A DNA stretch of 64,000 nt from Kaistia granuli DSM 23481 (GTDB taxonomy: Bacteria > Pseudomonadota > Alphaproteobacteria > Rhizobiales > Kaistiaceae), in assembly GCF_000380505.1 (NCBI RefSeq), contig NZ_AQYH01000018.1, positions 1 to 64,000 on the forward strand, written 5' to 3'. Of the stretch, positions 48,266 to 56,113 are shown one piece after another. The position numbers and the translations under genes were made by a program. The notes under the pieces are model-generated. The model saw only the letters and a list, made by a program, of their open reading frames with translations. It did not search any database and was not told the DNA's origin. Every line of letters starts with the position of its first letter. The first letter of the stretch is position 1.

Positions 48266-49792
48266 TTACTGACGGATGGCAAGGCAGGAAACATCCCGCT
48301 TGGTCAGGTAAGCGCACGCGGCGCGGGCCTGATCCTTGTTGTCGAACCCGGCAAAGCGGGCCCGATAGAAGGTCGACTGACCCTTGGCGACCGGCTCCAC
48401 GCTGGGCGTGGCGTCGGCGAGCACCTTGCCGCCCTTGGACTTGGCCCGGTCGATCATTTCGCGGGCGCCATCTTCGCTCGGTGCGGCGGCGATCTGGATC
48501 TTCCAGCCGTCGGCGATGTCGACGGAAGATGCGGCCTGCGCAGCGATGCTGCCGGTCACGCCGTCTTCATCGCTGTCGGCAGTCGGAACCGGCTGGATGA
48601 TCGACGCGGTCTTGACGATCGGGCGGGCGACTTCCTTGCCGGACGGCCCCTGCTGGAACACCATGCGCGGACCCGCCGGCTCGGTCGGCTCGGCGGCGTA
48701 GGCCTGGATCGGAACGGCATCGTTGAGAGCGACGGCCACAGGAGCGGGCTGCGGCGCAGGAGCGCGCGCCGGCACCGGGGCTGGGGCGGCTTCGATCAGC
48801 GAGGCAACGGACTGCGCTGCTGCGGCGCGCTGCGGCCGCGCGGCGGGAACCGGAGCCGGAGCGGGCGCCGCCTCGGCAACTTCGATCTCGTCGTCGATCA
48901 CCGGAGCCTTCTGGTTGCGGGCGAAGACGGATCCCTTGGCCGGGCCCGCATAGGCGACCGGCAGGTACTTCTCCAGGAGATTGGCCATCTGCTTGTCGCG
49001 CGCCGCACCCGAGGCGCCGCCGATGACGGTGGCGACCAGCGCGCGATTGTTGCGCTTGACGGAGGATACGAGGTTGAAGCCCGATGCGTTGGTATAGCCG
49101 GTCTTGATGCCGTCGACGCCCTGGACGCGGCCGAGCAGCCGGTTGTGGCCCCGGATCTCGCGGCCGTTATAGACGAAGCTCTTCGTCGCGAAATACTTGT
49201 AATAGCGCGGATAGCGCTCCTGCAGGGCGCGGCCGAGCGTGGCCATGTCGCGCGCCGTCGACCACTGCTGGTTGTTCGGCAGGCCGGAGGCATTGCGGAA
49301 GGTGGTGCGGCTCATGCCGATCGAGCGCGCCTGCTGCGTCATCCGCTTTGCAAAGGCGGCTTCGGAGCCGGAGATATGCTCGGCGATGACCACGGCGGCG
49401 TCATTGGCGGAACGGGTGATGAGGCCGAGCATGGCATCGCGAACCGCGACCGTCGAACCGGGCTTGAGACCAAGCTTGGTCGGCGACTGGCGCGACGCGA
49501 ACTGGGAAACCTTCATGCGCGTCGAGAGCGACATCCGGCCCGCCTCGAGCTCGCCGAAGAGGACGTAAAGCGTCATCATCTTGGTGAGCGAGGCCGGCCG
49601 ACGCAGCGCGTCGGGCTCCTTCGAATAGAGCACTTTGCCGGTCTTGGCGTCGACGACGATGGAAGAACTGGGGGCGGCGCTGGCCTGGACGGTGAGGGCC
49701 GTCAACGAAATGCCGGCAACCAAAAGGCCAGTCAATGCGTTCCGGATCGAGCGGGCGCAATGCCGACCGAGGGGGTTCAGGCCCATCAACAT
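48266..49792 (-). CDS. D-alanyl-D-alanine carboxypeptidase with C-terminal SPOR domain
   Basis: A 508-residue penicillin-binding protein of family S11. A signal or anchor helix lies at about 17-39. Active-site motifs are SLTK at residues 68-71, SAN at 128-130 and KTG at 230-232. A long Pro/Ala-rich linker (about 310-420) leads to a SPOR domain (about 425-508) that is expected to bind denuded septal peptidoglycan. The ATG at 49792 was chosen because it places the signal helix at the N-terminus; ATG 49786 is possible. Confidence 0.92.
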   Translation of the reverse strand: MLMGLNPLGRHCARSIRNALTGLLVAGISLTALTVQASAAPSSSIVVDAKTGKVLYSKEPDALRRPASLTKMMTLYVLFGELEAGRMSLSTRMKVSQFASRQSPTKLGLKPGSTVAVRDAMLGLITRSANDAAVVIAEHISGSEAAFAKRMTQQARSIGMSRTTFRNASGLPNNQQWSTARDMATLGRALQERYPRYYKYFATKSFVYNGREIRGHNRLLGRVQGVDGIKTGYTNASGFNLVSSVKRNNRALVATVIGGASGAARDKQMANLLEKYLPVAYAGPAKGSVFARNQKAPVIDDEIEVAEAAPAPAPVPAARPQRAAAAQSVASLIEAAPAPVPARAPAPQPAPVAVALNDAVPIQAYAAEPTEPAGPRMVFQQGPSGKEVARPIVKTASIIQPVPTADSDEDGVTGSIAAQAASSVDIADGWKIQIAAAPSEDGAREMIDRAKSKGGKVLADATPSVEPVAKGQSTFYRARFAGFDNKDQARAACAYLTKRDVSCLAIRQ

Positions 49793-50071
49793 TTTGACTG
49801 AATTCTCCGCGTCTCGCAGAACCGGAGCGTGAACCCCGGCAGTGCCCATTCCCAACTGACCGCAAGACCCGCACTTTTTTGAGGCAAGCACGGAATTCCT
49901 TGCTGGGAAGGTTAATGCCGGGGCCGGAACATGGCCGTCGACACGGAGCTTCCCCGCAGGTTCCCTTGCCTGCGCCAAGGAAAATGCCGCACTGCGAGTG
50001 CTGTGCTGCTCTTCGGTCTGGGTTTGGAAGTTAAGGAAACGCCGTTACGAAACCGTAAAAATTGGCGAAGG

Positions 50072-50194
50072 GTGAATGTCCTGATTTGGGGCGTCCTCGT
50101 CGGAGTGGCCGTATTGCAGCTGCTCAGTCGTATTGTGCATCGCAGCATTTTTCTTGACATTCCGCCGGAAATGCCGGAATTTGGCATCAGTTGA
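50072..50194 (+). CDS. Possible small membrane peptide, 40 residues
   Basis: One hydrophobic segment (VLIWGVLVGVAVLQLLSRIV) followed by a short tail. The start would be GTG 50072 with CGAAGG before it; a longer in-frame form begins at 49931. It has no recognised family. It is reported because of the coherent single membrane span. Confidence 0.3.
   Translation: MNVLIWGVLVGVAVLQLLSRIVHRSIFLDIPPEMPEFGIS
50154..50182 (+). promoter_or_regulatory. Possible promoter before phasin gene
   Basis: TTGACA at 50154-50159 is a perfect -35 box preceded by C. The -10 at the 17-base spacing (GAATTT) is weak. It lies about 50 bases before the phasin start. Confidence 0.3.
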
Positions 50195-50233
50195 GCCGGC
50201 TATGGCGCCAGCTCGGGCGTGGAGGGTAACTCT

Positions 50234-50566
50234 GTGATCAATGACTTTGACGGCATGCAGCAGGCGAGCAGGGAAAGCATCGATCTGGCCATGAAGAGCT
50301 TCGGCTCGTTCAGTCAGGGGCTCCAGGCCATCGCCGTCGAGGCGGCCGACTACTCGAAGAAGAGCTTCGAGAGCGGCTCCGCAGCGATCGAGAAGATCAT
50401 GTCGTCGACCAGCGTCGAAAAGGTCGTCGAGGCGCAGACCGAGTTTGTGAAGTCCGCCTATGAGGGCTATTTCGGCGAAATGTCGAAGCTCGGCGCGATG
50501 ATGACCGAGACGACGAAGGACGCCTTCAAGCCGTTCGAAGGGCTTTTCGGCAAGTTCCCGAAGTAA
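50234..50566 (+). CDS. Phasin family protein
   Basis: A 110-residue all-helical amphipathic protein of the type that coats polyhydroxyalkanoate granules. The phasin pattern is MQQASRESIDLAMKSFGSF near residues 8-26, AADYSKKSFESGSAAIEKIM near 37-56 and VVEAQTEFVKSAYEGYF near 65-81. The GTG at 50234 is preferred because GGAGGG lies at the right distance; GTG 50219 is the other candidate. A strong terminator follows. Confidence 0.88.
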   Translation: MINDFDGMQQASRESIDLAMKSFGSFSQGLQAIAVEAADYSKKSFESGSAAIEKIMSSTSVEKVVEAQTEFVKSAYEGYFGEMSKLGAMMTETTKDAFKPFEGLFGKFPK

Positions 50567-50592
50567 GCTGCCCGACGCATTCGCTTTTTTCG

Positions 50593-50618
50593 AAGCCCGG
50601 CCATGTGCCGGGCTTTTT
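50593..50618 (+). terminator. Intrinsic terminator after phasin gene
   Basis: AAGCCCGGC at 50593-50601 pairs with GCCGGGCTT at 50607-50615 around a 5-base loop and runs into TTTTT. Confidence 0.9.
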
Positions 50619-50657
50619 GCTATCGGCACGGACGCCGAGCTGACTCCGGCGACGGGA

Positions 50658-50897
50658 TTATCCCATGTCCTCGGGCAATGTGCCGTAGCGGACGAGCGTG
50701 ACCGGCTCGCCGTAATCGCCCATTTCGGTGTCGGCGGCAATCTGGAAGGCGATCACGCCGGCCCGCGAGGCGGACAGCTTCTCCGCTCGCATTCGCGCGT
50801 TTTCGACCGATGTAGCGGCGATCGCCGGCTCGGCCTCTAGCTTGCCGCGCTTGTTCAACCGGAAGGGCTGAACAATGAATTGGGTCGTGACGGCCAT
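50658..50897 (-). CDS. Conserved hypothetical protein, 79 residues
   Basis: A small soluble protein starting MAVTTQFIVQPFRLNKRGKL. It contains ATSVENARMRAEKLSASRAGVIAF near residues 28-51 and ends GTLPEDMG. Similar short proteins occur in Rhizobiales genomes without a known function. The ATG at 50897 has GGAGCGCGC upstream. It is convergent with the phasin gene and divergent from clpS. Confidence 0.78.
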   Translation of the reverse strand: MAVTTQFIVQPFRLNKRGKLEAEPAIAATSVENARMRAEKLSASRAGVIAFQIAADTEMGDYGEPVTLVRYGTLPEDMG

Positions 50898-51307
50898 GCG
50901 CGCTCCAGGGAATTCGGGTCGAACTCGCGGAAATGGCGCGGCCTGATCCGCCTTGGGATGCTGACCGCCCGATCACCGATGTCCGAACGACAAGATTCGT
51001 ACCGGCCGATCCATAGCACCGATCGGGACTTCGCAGCGTCCGAACGATGCTTTCTCCCTGCGTTGCCGGTGGAGCCCGGGCTTGATGCTAGGGGTGGTGT
51101 CTGTCGATCGTGCGCTGTCGCGCGGTTGCCGCGGCGTCGCGCGTCGTGCGCCGGCCTACTTCCATCCCCGGACTGCCTACCCATATAGAGTTCAACACCT
51201 CTCCCGCCTGCCTAGCGCGCGGCAGTGCGGAATGCTCGAAATGAGCGATTGCGCTGCAACGGAAATCTCGGCAGGATTCCGTTTTAGCGACGTACTGATC
51301 GAACCCT
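50898..51307. other. Gene-free gap before clpS
   Basis: The 410-base gap contains a dyad CCGATC (51006-51011) / GATCGG (51021-51026), the 10-base direct repeat GTCCGAACGA at 50981 and 51038, and a possible heat-shock promoter at 51159. Short frames of about 80-100 codons cross it but have no family pattern. Confidence 0.5.
51159..51186 (+). promoter_or_regulatory. Possible heat-shock (RpoH) promoter of clpS-clpA
   Basis: CTTCCA at 51159-51164 matches CTTGAA at four of six positions. ACCCATAT at 51179-51186 matches CCCCATNT at all but the first position. The spacer is 14 bases. The 5' untranslated region would be about 115 bases. Confidence 0.3.
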
Positions 51308-51637
51308 ATGAGCAAAGAAACTCGTCGACCCGATGATGGCGATAACGATGTCGGCGTCGCCACCAAAACACGGCCGAAGACAAAGCGGCCCAATTTGTAT
51401 CGCGTTCTGCTCTTGAACGACGACTACACGCCGATGGAATTCGTCGTGCATGTGGTCGAACGGTTCTTCAACAAGAACCGTGAAGAGGCGACGCAGATCA
51501 TGCTGCATGTGCATCAGCATGGTGTGGGGGAGTGTGGTGTCTTCACCTATGAAGTGGCCGAGACCAAGGTCACCCAGGTGATGGATTTCGCGCGCAAACA
51601 CCAACATCCGCTGCAATGCGTGATGGAAAGGAAGTGA
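51308..51637 (+). CDS. clpS: ATP-dependent Clp protease adaptor ClpS
   Basis: ClpS (109 residues) delivers N-degron substrates to ClpAP. The flexible N-terminus (1-25) is followed by the core: [20 protein letters not shown] near residues 30-49 with the Asn-Asp-Asp substrate pocket, [21 protein letters not shown] near 65-85, and [10 protein letters not shown] at the end. clpA starts nine bases after the stop, the conserved pairing. Confidence 0.97.
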   Translation: MSKETRRPDDGDNDVGVATKTRPKTKRPNLYRVLLLNDDYTPMEFVVHVVERFFNKNREEATQIMLHVHQHGVGECGVFTYEVAETKVTQVMDFARKHQHPLQCVMERK

Positions 51638-51646
51638 GGTCCTAAC

Positions 51647-54091
51647 GTGCCGTCATTCTCCCGCAGCCTCGAAAAGGCCCTCCACCAGGCGCTCGCTCTC
51701 GCAAACGAGCGGCACCAGGAATACGCGACCCTCGAACACCTGCTGCTGGCGCTGATCGATGATCAGGACGCCGCCGCCGTCATGCGCGCCTGCAATGTCG
51801 ACCTCGACATGCTGAAGCGCAGCCTGGTCGACTACATCGATACCGAACTCGCCAATCTGGCGCACGGCCCCGATGAGGATTCCAAGCCGACCGCCGGCTT
51901 CCAGCGCGTGATCCAGCGCGCGGTCATCCACGTCCAGTCGTCCGGCCGCGAGGAAGTCACCGGCGCCAACGTGCTCGTCGCCATCTTCGCCGAGCGCGAA
52001 AGCCATGCCGCCTACTTCCTGCAGGAGCAGGACATGACCCGCTACGACGCGGTCAACTACATCTCGCACGGCATCGCCAAGCGGGCCGGCATGAGCGAAA
52101 GCCGGCCGGTGCGCGGCGTCGACGACGACGCGGCGACGGTCGACAGCCGTGAGGAAAACAAGAAGAAGGCTGATGCGCTCGACGCTTACTGCATCAACCT
52201 CAACGACAAGGCGAAGAAGGGCAAGATCGACCCGCTGATCGGCCGCGACATTGAAATTGCCCGGACGATCCAGGTCCTTTGCCGCCGTCAGAAGAACAAC
52301 CCGCTCTTCGTCGGCGACCCCGGCGTCGGCAAGACGGCGATCGCCGAGGGTCTGGCCAAGCGGATCGTCGAGGGCGACGTTCCCGACGTTCTGGCAGGCT
52401 CGACCATCTTCTCGCTCGACATGGGCACGCTGCTCGCCGGCACCCGCTATCGGGGTGACTTCGAGGAGCGGCTGAAGCAGGTCGTCAAGGAGATCGAGGA
52501 GTATCCAGGCTCGATCCTGTTCATCGACGAGATCCACACCGTCATCGGTGCGGGCGCGACGTCGGGCGGCGCGATGGACGCGTCGAACCTGCTGAAGCCG
52601 GCACTGGCGGGCGGTGCGATCCGCTGCATCGGCTCGACCACCTACAAGGAATACCGTCAGTTCTTCGAGAAGGACCGGGCGCTCGTCCGGCGCTTCCAGA
52701 AGATCGACGTCAACGAACCGACCATTCCCGACGCGATCGAGATCCTGAAGGGGCTGAAGCCCTATTTCGAGGATTTCCATCGGGTTCGCTACACCAACGA
52801 GGCGATCAAGTCGGCGGTCGAGCTATCGGCCCGCTACATCCATGACCGCAAGCTGCCGGACAAGGCGATCGACGTGATCGACGAGACCGGTGCCTCGCAG
52901 ATGCTGGTGCCGGAGAACCGCCGCAAGAAGACGATCGGCGTCAAGGAGATCGAGGATACGATCGCCACCATGGCGCGGATCCCGCCGAAGACGGTGTCGA
53001 AGGACGACCAGGAAGTGCTGAAGAGCCTGGAGGCGACGCTGAAGCGCGTCGTCTACGGGCAGGACAGCGCCATCGCCCAGGTCACCTCGGCGATCAAGCT
53101 GGCGCGTGCGGGCCTCCGCGAACCGGAGAAGCCGATCGGCTCCTACCTGTTCGCCGGACCGACGGGCGTCGGCAAGACGGAAGTCGCCAAGCAGCTGGCC
53201 GCCAGCCTCGGCGTCGAGCTGATCCGCTTCGACATGTCGGAATATATGGAGCGCCACACGGTCTCGCGGCTGATCGGCGCGCCTCCGGGCTATGTCGGCT
53301 TCGACCAGGGCGGTCTTCTGACCGACGGCGTCGACCAGCATCCGCATTGCGTGCTGCTGCTCGACGAGATCGAGAAGGCGCATCCGGACCTGTTCAACAT
53401 CCTGTTGCAGGTGATGGATCACGGCAAGCTGACCGACCACAATGGCAAGCAGGTCGATTTCAGGAACGTCATCCTGATCATGACCACCAATGCCGGCGCG
53501 GCGGATCTGGCCAAGCCTGCGATCGGCTTCAAGAGTTCGGCCCGTGATTCCGACGACCAGGAGGCGATCAACCGCCTGTTCGCGCCGGAGTTCCGCAACC
53601 GTCTCGACGCGATCGTGCAGTTCGGCAATCTGCCGATCGAGGTCGTGCACAATGTCGTGCAGAAGTTCGTGCTTCAGCTCGAGGCGCAGCTGGCCGATCG
53701 CGGCGTCACCTTCGATCTCTCGCCCGAGGCGGTCGATTGGCTGGCGCACAAGGGTTACGATCGCCAGATGGGCGCGCGTCCGCTTGGCCGTGTGATCCAG
53801 CAGTACATCAAGCAGCCGCTGGCTGACGAGGTGCTGTTCGGCAAGCTCCGCAAGGGCGGCACGGTCAAGGTCACGGTCGAGACTAGGGAGAACGGCGAAA
53901 CCGAGCTGCATCTCGAGCCGATCGAGGACGGACCGGTAACGCCGAAGCCGGAGCCGGAAGAACCGAAGGCGAAGGCCAAGCCGCGTCGCAAGGCGGCGAG
54001 CGCCACGGCCAAGAAGGCGGTGGCCGAGAAGCCGCCGACCTCGCCGAAGCGCGGAGGTCTGGTGCCGAAGGTGCCGCTGAAGACGGAGTGA
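51647..54091 (+). CDS. clpA: ATP-dependent Clp protease ATP-binding subunit ClpA
   Basis: ClpA (814 residues) unfolds substrates for ClpP. The N-domain (1-145) has two helical repeats. NBD1 has Walker [10 protein letters not shown] near residue 223 and Walker [13 protein letters not shown]2 has Walker [10 protein letters not shown] near 504 and [12 protein letters not shown]. The ClpP-binding loop contains IGF in the second domain. The start is GTG 51647. The last 45 or so residues are a Lys/Pro/Ala-rich tail ([14 protein letters not shown]) that is longer than in E. coli ClpA. Confidence 0.97.
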   Translation: MPSFSRSLEKALHQALALANERHQEYATLEHLLLALIDDQDAAAVMRACNVDLDMLKRSLVDYIDTELANLAHGPDEDSKPTAGFQRVIQRAVIHVQSSGREEVTGANVLVAIFAERESHAAYFLQEQDMTRYDAVNYISHGIAKRAGMSESRPVRGVDDDAATVDSREENKKKADALDAYCINLNDKAKKGKIDPLIGRDIEIARTIQVLCRRQKNNPLFVGDPGVGKTAIAEGLAKRIVEGDVPDVLAGSTIFSLDMGTLLAGTRYRGDFEERLKQVVKEIEEYPGSILFIDEIHTVIGAGATSGGAMDASNLLKPALAGGAIRCIGSTTYKEYRQFFEKDRALVRRFQKIDVNEPTIPDAIEILKGLKPYFEDFHRVRYTNEAIKSAVELSARYIHDRKLPDKAIDVIDETGASQMLVPENRRKKTIGVKEIEDTIATMARIPPKTVSKDDQEVLKSLEATLKRVVYGQDSAIAQVTSAIKLARAGLREPEKPIGSYLFAGPTGVGKTEVAKQLAASLGVELIRFDMSEYMERHTVSRLIGAPPGYVGFDQGGLLTDGVDQHPHCVLLLDEIEKAHPDLFNILLQVMDHGKLTDHNGKQVDFRNVILIMTTNAGAADLAKPAIGFKSSARDSDDQEAINRLFAPEFRNRLDAIVQFGNLPIEVVHNVVQKFVLQLEAQLADRGVTFDLSPEAVDWLAHKGYDRQMGARPLGRVIQQYIKQPLADEVLFGKLRKGGTVKVTVETRENGETELHLEPIEDGPVTPKPEPEEPKAKAKPRRKAASATAKKAVAEKPPTSPKRGGLVPKVPLKTE

Positions 54092-54116
54092 TCCGTTCAG
54101 CCCAAACGAAATGAAA

Positions 54117-54147
54117 CGAGGCGCAGAGATGCGCCTCGCTTTTTTTT
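54117..54147 (+). terminator. Intrinsic terminator after clpA
   Basis: CGAGGCGCA at 54117-54125 pairs with TGCGCCTCG at 54130-54138 around a GAGA loop, followed by C and eight T. The same stem read on the minus strand could serve the convergent sigma factor gene, with a weaker T-stretch. Confidence 0.92.
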
Positions 54148-54156
54148 GGGGGGGGG
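54140..54156 (+). repeat. T8G9 homopolymer tract
   Basis: Eight T are followed by nine G between the clpA terminator and the stop codon of the sigma factor gene. Long G-runs are prone to slippage and to sequencing error. It lies outside both coding regions. Confidence 0.8.
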
Positions 54157-54159
54157 CGT

Positions 54160-55053
54160 TCAGGCCCTATGCAGGAACGATGCGGCCGCGGCCAGCTTGT
54201 CCGGATTGCGCATGATGTAGATCGCGACGATACGGCCGTTCTCGATCTCGAGCGCCGTCGTCTGGACGAGGCCCTTGTCGTCGGCCGAGACATAACCGGG
54301 CAGACCGTTGATCCAGAGCGGCCCAGACCACGCCTGGAAGGCCTCCGGCCCGTGCTTCTGCGCGACGCCGGCGAAGAAGCGGCTGATCCGGTCGGCGCCG
54401 TGAATCACGTTGAGCGTTGCGATCCGCTTGCCGCCGCCATCGCTGTGCATCCGCGCGGCCTCGGCCAAGAGGTCGCGCAGCCGGGAGGCGTCGCCGCTGC
54501 CGATCGCCGCGAAGAACGCGGTCGTGACGTGAGCCGCTTCGTCGGGGTCGACCTCGAACCGGCGACGACCCTCGCCGACATGGCCGCGGGCGCGAACCAG
54601 CAGTTGGCGGCAGGCCGCCTCGTTGCGGTCGATCGCGCCGGCGATCTCGCCGAAGCCGATATCGAACAGGTCGTGCAGGATGAAGACGGCGCGCTCCAGC
54701 GGCGACAGCCGCTCCAGCGCCAGCATCAATGCGACCGGCGCGTCGATGCGTTCTTCGACAGCCAGCGTCGGATCGCTGGCGAGCGTCGCGATCACCGGCT
54801 CGGGCAGCCACTGGCCGACATATCTCTCGCGCTGGGAGCGGGCGGATTTCATCAGATCGAGGCAGAGACGGGTGACGGTCGTGCTGAGCCAGGCACGGGG
54901 ACTGGCGATGCCGGCCAGCGCTGCCCCGTGCCAACGCAGAAAGGCGTCCTGCACGACGTCCTGGGCATCGGCCAGCGATCCAAGCATGCGGTAGGCAAGC
55001 CCGGTCAGGAAACGTCGGTGCTGTTCGAACTCGGCGGCGGAGACGTCGACCAT
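54160..55053 (-). CDS. SigJ-type ECF sigma factor with SnoaL-like C-domain
   Basis: A 297-residue sigma-70 family regulator. Region 2 is RRFLTGLAYRMLGSLADAQDVVQDAFLRW near residues 13-41 (shown in part as LAYRMLGSLADAQDVVQD), region 4 is LSPLERAVFILHDLFDIGFGEIA near 117-139, and the C-terminal 110 residues form a SnoaL-like domain (HVTTAFFAAIGSGDASRLRDL) expected to sense or gate activity. Both 55053 and 55071 have good ribosome binding sites; the former is used. It forms a pair with the carboxymuconolactone decarboxylase-like gene upstream, a common arrangement. Confidence 0.88.
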   Translation of the reverse strand: MVDVSAAEFEQHRRFLTGLAYRMLGSLADAQDVVQDAFLRWHGAALAGIASPRAWLSTTVTRLCLDLMKSARSQRERYVGQWLPEPVIATLASDPTLAVEERIDAPVALMLALERLSPLERAVFILHDLFDIGFGEIAGAIDRNEAACRQLLVRARGHVGEGRRRFEVDPDEAAHVTTAFFAAIGSGDASRLRDLLAEAARMHSDGGGKRIATLNVIHGADRISRFFAGVAQKHGPEAFQAWSGPLWINGLPGYVSADDKGLVQTTALEIENGRIVAIYIMRNPDKLAAAASFLHRA

Positions 55054-55117
55054 CTGGCTCCTGTATCGCATTGTCTCCCGGCCACGACATAGCTGGCCGT
55101 GGCCGGAAGAGGGTTGG

Positions 55118-55588
55118 TCAGGCCGCGGCGCGGGCCGCCGCCCTGCGGTCGTTCGGATGAATGGTGCGGAAGCCGACGGACAGCCGGTTCCACGCATTGA
55201 TCGTCCCGATCAGCAAGGTCAGCTCGACCTGCTCCTTCGGCGTGAACTCCGCCTTCAACGCCTCATAGTCGGCGTCGGGTGCCTGCGTCTGAGCGATCAG
55301 CGTCAGCGCTTCCGTCCAGGCGAGGGCCGCGCGCTCGCGCGGGGTGTAGAGCAGCGACTCGCGCCAGGCGTTGAGCAGGTAGATCCGCTCCTCGGTCTCG
55401 CCATGCTTGCGCGCGTCGGCCGTGTGCATGTGCAGGCAGTTGGCGCAGCCATTGATCTGCGAGGCGCGGATCTTCACCAGTTCCTGCAGGCTGTGCTCGA
55501 TGCTGGAGGCAGTGAGCTTCAGGCTCGTCTCCTGCATCGCCATCACGGCGTCCGGGGCGGCGGAGTAGGCGTTGAGTCTCTCGTGCAT
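55118..55588 (-). CDS. Carboxymuconolactone decarboxylase family protein (AhpD-like)
   Basis: A 156-residue all-helical protein. The active motif is QINGCANCLHMHTADARKHG near residues 44-63, with a CxxC cysteine pair and the nearby histidine as in AhpD-type peroxidase reductants. The C-terminal half has WTEALTLIA. It lies 64 bases upstream of the SigJ-type gene on the same strand and is probably co-regulated in a redox response. Start ATG 55588 follows GGAGCTGATC. Confidence 0.9.
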   Translation of the reverse strand: MHERLNAYSAAPDAVMAMQETSLKLTASSIEHSLQELVKIRASQINGCANCLHMHTADARKHGETEERIYLLNAWRESLLYTPRERAALAWTEALTLIAQTQAPDADYEALKAEFTPKEQVELTLLIGTINAWNRLSVGFRTIHPNDRRAAARAAA

Positions 55589-55654
55589 GATCAGCTCCGT
55601 TGGTTGACGGAGTAAGACGAGTCAGTCGCAGCGTCTGTGACACGGCCTGAAGAA

Positions 55655-56083
55655 TTATTCCGCGGCCAGCGCCTTGCGGACGCGTTCGGCGTTCTCGGCC
55701 AGGATTTCCGGCTTTTCCATCGTGCCCGAATGCGGATGCAGCGGCTCGCCGGCGAAACGCGGAATGATGTGGACGTGGAGATGAAAGACCGTCTGGCCGG
55801 AGGCCGGCTCGTTGAACTGCATCACGGTCACGCCATCGGCGGCGAAGGCGCTCTTGGCGGCGCGAGCGAGCTTCTGCACCACCGGCATCAGCCGGGAGAG
55901 TGTTTCCGGTGCTGCATCGAGCAGATTGCGCGAGGCGACCTTCGGCACGACGAGCAGATGGCCGGGGCCCTGCGGCATGACATCCATGAAGGCGATCGTC
56001 TCGGCGTCCTCATAGACGCGGTGCGACGGAATCTCGCCCCGCAGGATCCGGGCGAAGATGTTGGCGTCGTCGTAGCTGGTCAT
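55655..56083 (-). CDS. HIT family protein (Hint-like nucleotide hydrolase)
   Basis: A 142-residue histidine-triad protein. ANIFARILRGEIPSHRVYED at residues 7-26 and the triad FHLHVHIIPRF near 98-108 are diagnostic; members hydrolyse adenosine phosphoramidates. The ATG at 56083 has GGGAGAACTCC upstream. It is 30 bases from the end of the LTA-synthase-like gene, in the same direction. Confidence 0.94.
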   Translation of the reverse strand: MTSYDDANIFARILRGEIPSHRVYEDAETIAFMDVMPQGPGHLLVVPKVASRNLLDAAPETLSRLMPVVQKLARAAKSAFAADGVTVMQFNEPASGQTVFHLHVHIIPRFAGEPLHPHSGTMEKPEILAENAERVRKALAAE

Positions 56084-56113
56084 GGAGTTCTCCCGTCGTG
56101 GTAGCCAGATTTT

